DNA from: Epiperipatus broadwayi
Taxonomy: Eukaryota > Onychophora > Udeonychophora > Euonychophora > Peripatidae
Length of the DNA stretch: 64,000 nucleotides
Assembly: GCA_028023455.1 (NCBI GenBank)
Contig: JAQFVV010000037.1
Coordinates: 2,110,001-2,174,000, forward strand
Reading direction: 5' to 3'
Part shown: one piece after another, positions 25,337 to 35,919 of the stretch
Numbering within the stretch: the first letter of the stretch is position 1
Layout of the letters: each line of letters opens with the position of its first letter
The notes under the pieces: generated by a model
Databases searched by the model: none
Seen by the model: only the letters and a program-made list of their open reading frames with translations
Told to the model about the DNA's origin: nothing
Made by a program: the position numbers and the translations under genes

Positions 25337-26494
25337 AGTGCTTGTCTTATAGATAAAGACGCCATTCGATGGCGCTGTTTTCACGTTAAAACTATAAAAT
25401 ATGAACATTCCTGGGCCGTTGATCTTAATCATTTTGATGTGTTTTTTTGTAATGCGAAAATAAAAACAAAACAAAATCGTCTTTTTTAAATATTATTTTT
25501 TATTAATGTATACAAATTAAATGATACTAATAAATGTAAAATAAAATAAACAAATTACAATTTGATTCGTGTTTTTTATTTTGCTTTATTAGAAAAATCA
25601 ATTTTCTATCGGAGATTTTTTTACTGGGGTTACGGCTTTACCGCTATTTTTACTTCATATAGAATGACAACAAAAAGTAAAAGTTGTTACGGTTAGGTTT
25701 AGGGTTAGGTTTAGTGTTCTGTTGTTTGTAATGCTAAAATAAAAAATATCAAAATCGTATTTTTGTAAATATTTTTTTTAGTAACATCTATAAAATAAAT
25801 GATAGCAATAAACGTAAACTATATTCAACAAAGTATAACCATAGTCGGAGAAAAGAAAAGAAACTAAAACTTTTTTAAACAATAACAAAAATGTCTTCTT
25901 TACTTATTAATCATGTTTATAATATATGCTTTTTAGGAAATTTATAAAAAAAAACGTGTAAAATTGTACTTTTCTTACTGAATATTTTTGTGTTACCGCT
26001 CTTTTTTACTTCAAAAATATACACACGGCAGAATCTTGTTTGTCTCGTGGAATGTTACGAACAGTACGTTACTTGACATGTTACCTAATTCCAACTCACT
26101 TTACACATATATCTTGTCAACATTTTCCCAATTAAAACTTCAATACAGTACGGTGTAAAAAGTCTGATAATTATTACTTTAGAAAATCTGAACATTTCAA
26201 TACTTTAAAATAAAAAAAAATCCAATAAAAACAACATTTCCATCCAATTAAAAAAAACACACCCTCTCACCAAGCCGTAACCATTTTATAAACTGTGCGA
26301 ATTCAGAAAATATATTTGCTGCAATGCGACATACATGCTGTACTGCGACACGACCTGCAATCTGTAGCACAACAAAAAAGTTGTATTATAGAAAACGCGG
26401 GTTCGAACGTGTCGGCCGCGGAAACGGCATTTTTATATGTTTTAGCGCAAAAACGGCGCCATAGAGCGGCATCTTTAGCTATAAGACTAGTACC
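25337..26494. mobile_element. TIR element inserted in LINE (1158 bp, 8-bp TSD)
   Basis: The left end AGTGCTTGTCTTATAG and the reverse-complemented right end GGTACTAGTCTTATAG open inverted repeats of about 75 bp. These share the subterminal core GCC(g/a)(t/c)TC(t/g)ATGGCGC(t/c)GTTTT. TTTTTTCC occurs on both sides (25329-25336 and 26495-26502). Removing the element and one copy restores the LINE reading frame across WLGK...IVGEM. The interior has no transposase. It holds two diverged direct copies of about 130 bp (from about 25440 and about 25720) and GGTTAGGTTTAGGG-type sequence. An 8-bp duplication fits hAT-like transposition, but the ends are not standard hAT ends. Confidence 0.85.
25691..25715 (+). 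repeat. Short telomere-like run
   Basis: GGTTAGGTTTAGGGTTAGGT followed by TTAG consists of TTAGG/TTAGGGT-like units. TTAGG is the usual arthropod telomere repeat. Four imperfect units inside a TIR element are too few to be an old telomere. Confidence 0.4.
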
Positions 26495-27412
26495 TTTTTT
26501 CCCAACCATTTTGCAACCCTTCCAGCCACCATATATGTGAAAACTATATATAACATTGACATTACCGCTATCGGTCTATAATTGCTTAACTTTCTATGAT
26601 TCTTACCCTTTTCTTTAAATAATAGCCTTACTTTTGTAATATTCCAACTATGGAAATTCTCCTGTGCCATCTTATTAAAATATGATAATTTTGCACTATT
26701 TGTTTGCCCACTCATTTAAACTTCTTGCCTTTCTACTTCTTCCCTGCCTCATTCAGTTCATTTTTTGTAAACCTAATATTTCCATTACTATATGCTTTTA
26801 TGTTTGTTATAACCCTGTCCTTCACATGTAACATCTTTTCTATATTCATTACATTCTTCTCTAGAGCTACACTCTATTTCCTCCTCATTTAGTAATACTA
26901 TTTCTCTCTGCCCTACATTCATTCCTTTAATGTATTTCCAAAATTTTTTATTCTCATCTCTTCCACTTTTATTAATATCCTCCAACAATTTACTATTTAA
27001 TTTTCTTCTCTCTATAATTATCTAGATGGCCAATTAATTACACTAACTCCACTTATTGGACAGTATTCACCTTAAACACTATTATTAACATATATATAAA
27101 CCTATAAATAAATAAACAATAATTTTCCATTTAATTTTAAAATAATTTTTGTATCTTCATTTATTTAATAATGCCCATTTTTCACCTAATTTTGCTGGAC
27201 CTTTAACTATATTTACACATCTATTTCAAATTTTTCTGAATATACAAAGTTTCATAGGACAGACAGCAAGAACGAAAAGTGATAAAGGGAAAGAGCATGA
27301 TAGAGCAAATAATAGGAAAGATGTTAGGTTACGACCATACGTATATTATTTTAATACTGTCATAAAAATGGAATATGAGAATATTTGAGTTATAAAATAT
27401 GTTAAGGAATAT

Positions 27413-27892
27413 TACTAATGTGAAAGGCTGAAACCTTTGACAGAAGCGCCTTAAAAATGCTTATATGACAGCCAATAAGATGTAATAATGACTGCATAGG
27501 AAACTCTCAAGTCAAAACCCAAGGCAGAGATTTTACGAGAAAGAGATGGTTCCCATTTTCTTCTCTACTTAAATTTATATATAAATAAGCCAATCTTAAG
27601 CATTTTGAAATGAGAGTGTAAAGCTTTAAACACCTTCACATTTAATTCACTAAATATTATATATAAATAAACAACATGAAATCTTAACATTTACTACAAA
27701 GTAATTTTTTAAATTTAATGAAATGATAGTAACAAATTGTAAATATATTAATTTATTAAGTGCAAGCAAATGATATAATAATAACGTGAAAGGCTGAAAC
27801 CTTTGACAGAAGCGCCTTAAAAATGGTTATATGACAGCCAATATAAGAATTTTTAAAGCGCTTCTGTCAAAGCTTTCAGCATTTCACATTAT
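27413..27892. mobile_element. MITE-like hairpin element
   Basis: GTGAAAGGCTGAAACCTTTG followed by ACAGAAGCGCC occurs at about 27420-27450 and again at about 27786-27816. Its inverted form (GCGCTTCTGTCAAAGC...) lies at 27859-27890. The 27783-27892 segment alone can fold into a hairpin of about 40-bp arms. The upstream copy adds a second left end about 366 bp away. No coding capacity. Confidence 0.75.
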
Positions 27893-28384
27893 TTATATAG
27901 GTATATAAAAAATAGGTGTATGAATTTGTATGGTTTTAAAGCTTGTTATGGGGTTTTGTTTATTTATTTCCAGGTTTATATATATATAATGTCAATATTG
28001 TTTAAGTTGAATAATGTCCAACAGGTGGAGTGAGTGAATTAATTGGTCTGGTGATGTATAAAACTATATATTGAGATGGTCTCAATGAGAGTTGAAGTCA
28101 ATTTGGTAATTAAATAATTATAATTAGTTTTTATGTTTAAAGGAAAAATAAATGGTTGCATTGTAATATCACTCTATCTATTGATTTATACACATAGGTC
28201 TCGTTCTACACAGTTGATAAATTTCTGGAAAATAATTTAATGAATAGATGCCAAATATTTGACTATTATTAAACAAAACTATATATACACAAAATTAAAT
28301 TTTTACTTGAAAAAAAATAAGATAAAAACAAGTTATGAATTTAAAAAAAAATACAATGTAATTATTTGTATTTATATGTTGGAC

Positions 28385-30951
28385 TACCACCTAATATGAG
28401 TATTGAATGTTTTTAGAAAAATTTAACTTTATTTAAATATTCCAAATGCATTCAATTATTAGTTAACGGCACACATGTTAGTATATGCACAATATTTAGA
28501 GAGGTATTATTCTCCCCTCTTCTTCAGGTGTTGCTGGCCTGACTAGTGACAGTACTAGCATAGGAATCGAACTTGGACCTTAGATTCTTGAGTATTGAAT
28601 TTTAAGGTAACACTCTAACCAACTGAGCCATCCTGCCAAAGGTGACAATCAGTAGAAATTTCATATACTTATCTATGAGGTTCCTCCTGATTTCTTCACT
28701 TTTTCTTCTTAAGAGCAAAGTTGATTAGTGGTTTCTATATATTTATGTAGTCACATTAGGTTGACTTACGGGATTGTTTGCCATTATCATTTGAGCAGTT
28801 TATTTAAATTTCTTCTCTTTTCAATATTTTTGTATGTTTTCAATTGAACATATGATCATTGGTACATACATGGTCTGCTACCTTAAGACACATCTGTTTT
28901 CTCTATTCTAATCATCAGTTTGGGTTCTTGCAAGCACTTTTCAATGGGACGACTGGTTTCACCAATATACATTATTCCACATTCATATGGTATTTCATAA
29001 ATGCAGTTTTTTCTTTTCACCATTTCAAGTTTAAGCTTTGTAGATGTTAGAATTCCTCGTAGTGTGGTATGGTTTTGAAAAGCTATTCTGATGTTATACT
29101 GATTGCAGATTATCCTTAATTTGTCTAATTTTGGTATGTATATGTACACTACAGTACCCATAATTTTTTTTTTTTTGACGGTTCTTTTTATCTATTTAAG
29201 GTTTTCTTAACAGCTGATGATAAACATTTTTCAGAAGAGTTGTATATAGATATTTCCTTTTTTCAAATTGCTTGGTTCTGAACAAACTTCTTTTTGCTCT
29301 GTTCTGTAGTGATAGTATAACTCATGTTTTGTGTTTCTGGTATGATTGAATGTATAGGCTAAGTATTTTTCTGTATGTGTGTTTTTTTGGTAAACTATAG
29401 TTTTGATTGTGCCACAAGGGAGTTTTGTCACAAGAGCATCTAAGAATGCCAACTTTTGTTTTTGTTTCTGATTCTATGAATAATTTAATTGAAGGGGATA
29501 TGGTGTTGATGTGTTTCCAGAAAATTTGTAGTAGTGCTGCACCATGTGGCTATAAAACAAATGTATTACCTATATAGCAAAGCCAAACTTTAGGTGGATT
29601 TGGAGTAGTTTTTATGTCTGTGGTTTCAAGTTTTTCCATGTAAATATTACTAATCAGGCGTAACAATGATGGTGAGCCCATAGCCATTCCTTGATTTTGT
29701 TGGAAGGAATTCTATGTTATATTGAAAAGTAGGTTGTTTTTAGGCAGAATGTTAATAGTTCAATTATACTGTCAATAGAAACAGTTGTTCTAGTTTGTAA
29801 GCTATTATCACCATTTAATCATTTTTCTCACAATAGATAATGCTTCTTCACATAGTACATTTGTAAATAAACTTTCCACATCAAAGCTTATCAATAAGTC
29901 ACTTTTTTCAATTTTCATGTTCTTGATTAATTCTACAAAATATTTATAATCCCTGACAAAGGCCTGGGTCTTTGTATGCGAAATGACTTAGAACTTTGAG
30001 AAGAAATCTTGACAAATTTTGGCACGGTGAATTTCTAGAACTAACAAAATAGGTCTTAATGGAACATGATTCTTATAGATTTTAGGTAGACCAATAAAGG
30101 TGGATAATTTTGCTGAAGTTGATGTTATTTTACCTTTTTTCGGAATCACAAGTACCTGCGATGCTTTCTAAGTAATTCTTGTAACATTGTTTCTGTGCTT
30201 GGTATCGAATTTTTTGCCACTTTTTTTTTATTGGCTGGCTGTGAGGAGTTCTTGTATTTTATTGTCATAATTACCTGTATTTATTATAACTGTTGCATTG
30301 CCTTTCTCAGCAGGGAGAGTAATTGTAGGTTTATATTTACTTTGAGAGATTTAATTGTCTTCCTCTAACCATAGGATATATTTGACTTCAATTTTTGTTG
30401 CTTGTCAAGTGTTTTTTTTTATTCTCCAGCATAATTCTGCTGCTTCTTCTAAAGGCAATTTTTGAGTGACTTCCTTGGTAGCTACCATTATATCTAATAA
30501 AGGGATATTAGACCGTGTTGTGGCAAAGTTTAATCCTCTTTCGTGAACAGAAATTTCATTTTCTGTTAGATGTTTAGAACAGAGATTTTTTTTAACAGGT
30601 GAAGCCAGTACACTGCTTAGTATATTATGATTTTTGATATACCGTGTTGGTTAGCTGGTTTCTTCTTTTGGCATTCTTTTATTTTTTCCATGTAATGTAG
30701 AATATGATTTTCTTACTGCTTGAGATACTCTTGTGAAGTCTTCATCAATAACTTTATTTTTTTAAAAAACATTCTACATTATTAATAGAATGGAAGGTTT
30801 GATATTTAGAAAACATTTGAGCATTTATTCTTTCTATTAACGGGGCTTCACTTGTTCTCTGAGTCAATTTTCCCAGCTCTCTGGGTGTGAATTGAAGGTT
30901 TTAATTGCAAACCTTGAAGAATTATATCCCTTCTGATTTACATAAGAAAGT
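28385..30951 (-). mobile_element. Penelope-like element with GIY-YIG, copy A
   Basis: Minus-strand Penelope-like retroelement. In order it has: NLQFTPRELGKLTQ (about 30870-30900) at the 5' end; KHLTENEISVHERGLNFA (about 30520-30580); a broken RT; a decayed catalytic site reading CYIGN where YVDDT is expected (about 29570-29585); FLDALVTKLPCGTIKT (29400-29450); and a GIY-YIG endonuclease with TLRGILTSTK, CIYEIPYECGIMYIGETSRP (about 28930-29080). After the coding part comes a terminal unit (28385-28770) with a tRNA-like core. Stops and frameshifts are frequent. The lost aspartates make it inactive. The 5' end abuts the palindrome at 30952. Confidence 0.88.
28558..28637 (-). promoter_or_regulatory. 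tRNA-like Pol III promoter (A and B box) in Penelope terminal unit
   Basis: On the minus strand, GGCAGGATGGCTCAGTTGG opens a tRNA-like segment. TGGCTCAGTTGG (28619-28630) fits the A box TRGCNNAGYNGG. AGTTCGATTCC (28563-28573) is one base from the B box GGTTCGANTCC. About 45 nt separate the boxes, which is in the functional range. It does not form a clean tRNA, so it is a SINE-like promoter rather than a tRNA gene. Confidence 0.75.
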
Positions 30952-31127
30952 TAATTATACATATGTGTTTTTTTCGCATGCATTAGTGAAGCTGTAATTA
31001 TACTATAATGTTTAATATACCTGCTTAGTGCTTTCGAGATCTCGAAAGCACTAAGCAGGTATATTAAACATTATAGTATAATTACAGCTTCACTAATGCA
31101 TGCGAAAAAATCACATATGTATAATTA
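30952..31127. repeat. 176-bp near-perfect palindrome
   Basis: Arms of 88 bp meet without a spacer at 31039/31040 in TTTCGAGATCTCGAAAG. Comparing base by base, I find one mismatch (30968 against 31111). Each arm contains CGCATGCATTAGTGAAGCTG and ACCTGCTTAGTGC. It sits exactly between the 5' end of Penelope copy A and the TIR element starting at 31168. Confidence 0.95.
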
Positions 31128-31350
31128 CAATTTTTATTTGTGAAGAGAAAAACAATTTAGGTTGTATTCTCATCCTTGGTGTTCGCCTTAAGATGGCGTT
31201 GATGCTAATCAAAAACATATACATATAACGATTCCGGGCCGGACTTAAATGATCGATTTGATCTAAAAAGATCTGATTTCTTAGATTTGTAATAAAATAT
31301 TCTATTAACTAATACTATTATATGATGTTAGTTTTTTTCATTTTTGTAAA

Positions 31351-31685
31351 TGTTTATTAATCTTATCTTGTTTTTGAGTTTGTGTGTGTGTGTCTTTAAA
31401 GTTACGGTGTTTTTCTAATTTTTTTTGACTTTACGTGTGTCTTTTTAAAGTTACAGTATTTTTTTTGCGAGAGTAAATCAATAATTTGATTCAAAAGCAA
31501 GACATAATAAGTCAATGTTTATTAATCTTAGATTGTTTTTGAGTTTATGTGTGTGTGTGTCTTTAAAGTTACGAGGCTTTTTCTCATTTTTTTTTTTTTG
31601 GACTTTATGTATGTCTTTTTTTAAAGTTACGGTATTTTTGGTCAAGAGTTTTAAATCAATCATTTTATTAAAAAAGCAAGACGTA
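31351..31685. repeat. Tandem repeat, 2 x 165 bp
   Basis: TGTTTATTAATCTTA starts at 31351 and 31516. Both copies continue through GTGTGTGTGTCTTTAAAGTTAC and end in AAAGCAAGAC(A/G)TAAT. Each unit contains two shorter internal repeats of CTTT(n)AAAGTTAC. ORFs crossing it are not genes. Confidence 0.85.
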
Positions 31686-31785
31686 ATTCTAAATCTATCA
31701 AAAGTAACGTAATTTATATACTACAATTTAGAATTGATACCCGACTACTATTAGTAAAGGACCATCATTGAAAGACTCGATTGAA

Positions 31786-32270
31786 AAATGATACCCGACT
31801 AATTTCTGTTTTCTTTTTTTTTGGGGGGGGGGGCAGTAATGAATCAGAAAGTGGGTTGTTTTTGTTAAGTCTGTCTATATAAAAAGGGTACCGTTATTGA
31901 AATACTAAATTTAAAAATGATAGCCGACTAATTTGCATTTCTTTTGACAGTAATTAATCAGAAAGTGGGTTTTTTTTTTTTTGGTAAATCTTGTGTATAT
32001 ATAAAAACAAACAAACCGTAATTCAAAGACTCCATTGAAAAAAATCAAACCCAGTTGAATTTGCTTTTTTTTTTTTTAAAGACAGTAATTAATCAGGAAC
32101 TGGGTTGTTTTTGTTAGTGTGTAGATATAAAAACTAATCTTATTTTGAAATAATAAATGTAACAAAACAAAAAAAAAAAAATACCCGACTAATTTTATTT
32201 TTCGGACAAGTAATTCCTAATAATTAGACAGTGGGTTGTTTTTGTTTGTGCGTATATATATATATAGCAA
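31786..32270. repeat. Tandem array, 4 units of about 120-135 bp
   Basis: Each unit has ATACCCGACTAATTT (or a variant), a T/G-run, CAGTAATTAATCAGAAAGTG, GGTTGTTTTTGTT and a TATATAAAAA tail. Units start near 31791, 31919, 32045 and 32181. A further partial unit start is at about 31738. Unit divergence suggests an older array than the 165-bp pair. Confidence 0.8.
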
Positions 32271-32965
32271 AAGTAACTGGTCACGGACTAATTCTCGCGA
32301 AAACGGTACTTTTCGCGTGATCCTTTAATTTTTTTTTTCCCTTTCACACCCTTAAAAACAATTTTTGAGGGTTACCCCTTCGTAATGAAATCTTCAGGAC
32401 ATTATTACTAAACTTACAACAGTAAAGTAAGTTACAACACATTAAAAAAAATAGTCGTCTTATCAAATTTTAAAAAACTACGACTGCTTCAAAGACTCAC
32501 ACGAAACTACAGAGAAAATAGATATTCTACTATTACGGGAAAATGATGAACAAAATCGACTATTATGGCAGCCAATCAAGGCATTTCTTTCTCTTTGCTT
32601 TTAGCATAGAAAAAAAGCCATAACCGGCTAGCCATCGGGAACTCTTTCTGTGTTTTATCATGGAAAGAAGTCTCTTTGTGTTGGCTTCTGTCGCCGCCTC
32701 CTCCATCCAACATAATGTGAGGACTTTTCTGCGTTTGTAATGTAGAAAAATTTCTCTTTTGTTGGGTGAAGGCCGGTGAAACGGTATATTTCTAGGAATT
32801 TACCTAGAAGTAGTGACATCTTAAGGCGAACACCAAGGATGAGAAAACAATTACAAATTTATTATAAAAAAGTTAAATGATTTTCTACTTTGGCCAGCTT
32901 TAGACATAATTTCCCATAATGTCTAAATTTGATATAGAATTTGGCCCATACCGAATACTTAGTGT

Positions 32966-33227
32966 TTTCCTCAAGATTTGTGATGATGGTGTTTTAGTTG
33001 TATTTATGTTTGACTATTTCCATCATAAATAAGTATTGAATGTCTTCAGAAAAATTATAAACCATTTAAATATTCCAAACTCATTTATTTGTTAGTAATA
33101 ACACACAGGTTAGTATAGTTACAATGTTTCGAAAGGTATTATTCCCCTCTTTTCTTCAGGTGTTGCTGGCCTGACCATTGACAGTAATAGCATGGGAGTT
33201 GAATCTGGATCCTTAAGATTCTTAAGT
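32966..33227 (-). repeat. Inverted partial Penelope terminal unit at the 5' end of copy B
   Basis: Reverse complement of the distal half of the terminal unit, matching about 39500-39743. It includes the shared TTCAGGTGTTGCTGGCCTGA and CATTCAATACT...AAAACACCATCAT blocks. It breaks off just after the tRNA-like B box and joins directly to RT coding sequence. Inverted and partial terminal repeats are known for Penelope elements. Confidence 0.8.
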
Positions 33228-35886
33228 AATCTTAGTTCTAAACATCTAACAGATATTGAAATTTCTGTTCTTGAAAGAGGATTAAACTGGGCCATAATAT
33301 CGTCTAATATCCCTTCATTAGATATAATGGCAGCCATTGAGGAAGTCACTCAAAAATTAGCTTTAGAAGAAGCAGCAGATTTACGCTGGAGAATAAAAAG
33401 AACACTTGACAAACAACCAAAATTTGAAGTCAAATATATCCTATAGTGAGAAGAAAGCAATTAAATTTTTTCAAAGTAGATAAATCTATAATTATTCTCC
33501 CTGCTGCCAAAGGTAATGCAACAGTTGTAATGGATACAACTGATTATGACAACAAAATACATCAATTTCTCACAGCAGGCCAATACAGAAAAGTGGCAAA
33601 AAATCCAATAACAAGTACAGAAACCAAGTTACAAGCATTACTTAGAAAACATCACAGGTATTTCAGTGATTCAGAATAACATAAATAACATCATGTTTCA
33701 GGAAAATTGTTTATCTTTATGATCTATCTAAAATCCATAAGGATCATGATTCGTTTAGACCTATTATTTGTTCTAGAAATTCACCTTGCCAAAATTTGTC
33801 AAGATTTCTTCTCAAAGTTCTAAGTTCTTTAGCATAGAAGACCCAGTCCTTTGTCAATGATTCTAGACACTTTGTAGAATTAATCAAGAACATAAAAATT
33901 GAAATAACTGACTTACTGTTAAGCTTTAATGTGGAAAGTTTATTCACAAGTGTTCCATGTAAAGGAGCATTGTTTATTGTAAGAAAAAGATTAAATAGTG
34001 ACAATAGCTTACAAACCAGAACAACTTTCCCTATTTGGGAGTATAATGGGTGTATTAACATTGCACATAAAAACAACTTACTATTATAACACAGAATTCT
34101 TCCTACAAAATCAAGGAATGGCAATGGGCTCACCGCTGTCAGATGAACTTAAAACCACGGCCATAAAAACTATTCCAAATCCACTTAAAGTTTGGTTTCA
34201 CTATGTAGATGATACATTTGTTGTATAGCCATACGGTGAAGCACTATTACAAACTTTCTGAAAACACATCAACAATATATCTTCAATTAAATTCTCAATA
34301 GAATCAGAACAAGAACAAAAATTGGCATTCTTAGATGTTTTTTTGACAAGATTTCCTCATGACAAAATCAAAACTACAGTTTACCGAAAACCACACATAC
34401 AGGAAAATACTAAGCCTTTACACCCAATCACACCAGAAGCACAAAACATGCAGTTATACTATCACTATGGAACAGAGCAAAAGGAATTTGTTCAGAACCC
34501 AGTAATATGAAAAAAGAAAAGATCTATATAGAACAAACTCTTATGAAAAATGGATATTCATCAGCTGTTATTAAGAAAACCTTAGACAACAAAAAGAACC
34601 ATGAAAAGAAAAAACAATTATTGGTACTCTAGTGTACCCATACATACCAAAAATAGCAGACAAATTTAGGAAAATTTGCAATCCGTATTCTAACATCTAC
34701 AAAGCCTAAACTTGAAATGCTGGAAAGAAAAACTTGCAATACCATGCAAATGTGGAAGAACATATTATATATTGATGAGACCCGTCGTCCCATTAAAAAG
34801 CGCTTGCAAGAACTTAAGCTGATGATTAGAAGAGAGAAAATAGATGTACCAATGAACATGTGTTCAATTGGGAAAATATAAAAATATTGGACAGAAAAGA
34901 AAGGGTACAAAGAATAAAATTTAAAGAAGCTGCTCACATGATAATGGCAAACAATCTCCTTGATCAACCTAGTGTGACTATATATAATATATTATAACGA
35001 TCCGGAGAATAGAGCTTACCGTAATCTGCACTACATGGCGCCATCTAGGCATTTGAACCTAGAAAAATTTATAAAGTAGGCAGATACGTAAGTAAAAAAA
35101 AAAAAAAAATTTTTTTTTTTTTTTTAAAATTTTGTTTCCGGTTGTTAGCCCAAGTCACTAGCTCAGGGAGTAGCAGAGATTTAATAATATAATATCTTAT
35201 CCAATTATATTTCAATATTAAAAAATAAATAAAATAAGCCACTGCCAGTAATTAACATACAAGAATTTATTTACGCACATATATATATAAGATTTAACAT
35301 TATTTTTACTTTTATTTTAGATTTTAATTTACATTTTAAATTTTATACTATTATTAGTTCGCACAGATTTGTTTAAAAATGTTGAGTATAGATCGGTTAC
35401 ATAGATTCCACGGTCAAAAACATTTTAAAATAAACATAAACGATCAAAATACAAAATCATTGATACCGTCAATTGCAGAGGGAAATTTATAAGTAACCCA
35501 ATAGCATTCACTATAAGATGCTTGCATTAACACCAATAACTTAAAAGACATCCGAATAAATACATTTTAGATACTCACCGTAAGGTAGCAGTATTTACCG
35601 AATGTCTATATATATTTTGACCGAATATGAAAACCAAAAACATAATCAACCGGTAACGAACCCATGCAAGCGTCTATACTCAACTTAAATTTAATGCATC
35701 TTTATTTAGAGTGTCGAGTATGAATAGACTACATAGATTTGTATTTGAAAAGCAAATATTCAATCCTTGTGTGACCTTAGGCCAAAGGTTCGCAGTCAAA
35801 CCAAACTTCAATCCATCTGATATATCGATGTGTTCAATGTAATACGAATACGGCAGCACAATTAGGTTAAGAGAAGAAACTGCTTC

Positions 35887-35919
35887 TCGTCAGATAGGAA
35901 TATTACATCTATCTGACGA
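35887..35919. repeat. Hairpin in the 4.33-kb element
   Basis: TCGTCAGATAG and CTATCTGACGA form an 11-bp perfect stem around an 11-nt AT-rich loop. Confidence 0.8.

Larger units (their letters stand above)
23748..27030 (-). mobile_element. 5'-truncated non-LTR retrotransposon (LINE), interrupted
   Basis: Minus-strand LINE, 5'-truncated near 27030 and ending near 23748. In protein order it has: a linker KKFWKYIKGMN (about 26930-26960); RT fingers KGKNHRKLSNYRPIAVMSML (about 26550-26620); VAKWLG (26500-26520), then an insertion; FRSNRHIV (about 25275-25310); GCSISPILF (25092-25117), the RT QGCxLSPxLF motif; and a broken F-DD region. Then follow VLDYLEKVQ and KEAIQG-IGWSSFY (about 24540-24650), and a C-terminal CxxC...HLLIEC zinc knuckle (about 24040-24110). 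Stops and small frameshifts are scattered, so it is inactive. A plus-strand relative at 62043-62998 shares its 3' half and 3' terminus, which supports the boundary. Confidence 0.8.
31168..32844. mobile_element. 1.68-kb TIR element filled with tandem repeats
   Basis: A 28-bp perfect terminal inverted repeat, starting TCTCATCCTTGGTGTTCGCC and ending TTAAGATG, occupies 31168-31195 and, inverted, 32817-32844. The interior has no convincing ORF. Two different tandem arrays fill much of it (listed separately). The right half (32280-32780) is GC-richer, with TCGCGAAAACGG-type and GCCGCCTCC patches. The left end continues into GATGGCGTTGATGC, resembling the GATGGCG core of the other TIR elements in this window. 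Non-autonomous; superfamily unknown. Confidence 0.8.

Noticed and set aside
26295-26540. Overlapping plus and minus ORFs in a GC-rich patch
   Set aside because: They cover the right inverted repeat of the TIR element and its junction with the LINE; neither has a known domain.
28558-28637. Functional tRNA gene
   Set aside because: A- and B-box-like sequences are present but acceptor and anticodon stems do not pair properly; treated as a SINE-like promoter.
30952-31127. Hammerhead ribozyme, as known from some Penelope terminal repeats
   Set aside because: I looked for CTGANGA followed by GAAA in the palindrome and terminal units and found no arrangement fitting the hammerhead core.
31478-31712. 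Overlapping ORFs on both strands
   Set aside because: They run through the 165-bp tandem repeat and a GT microsatellite; the peptide is low-complexity.
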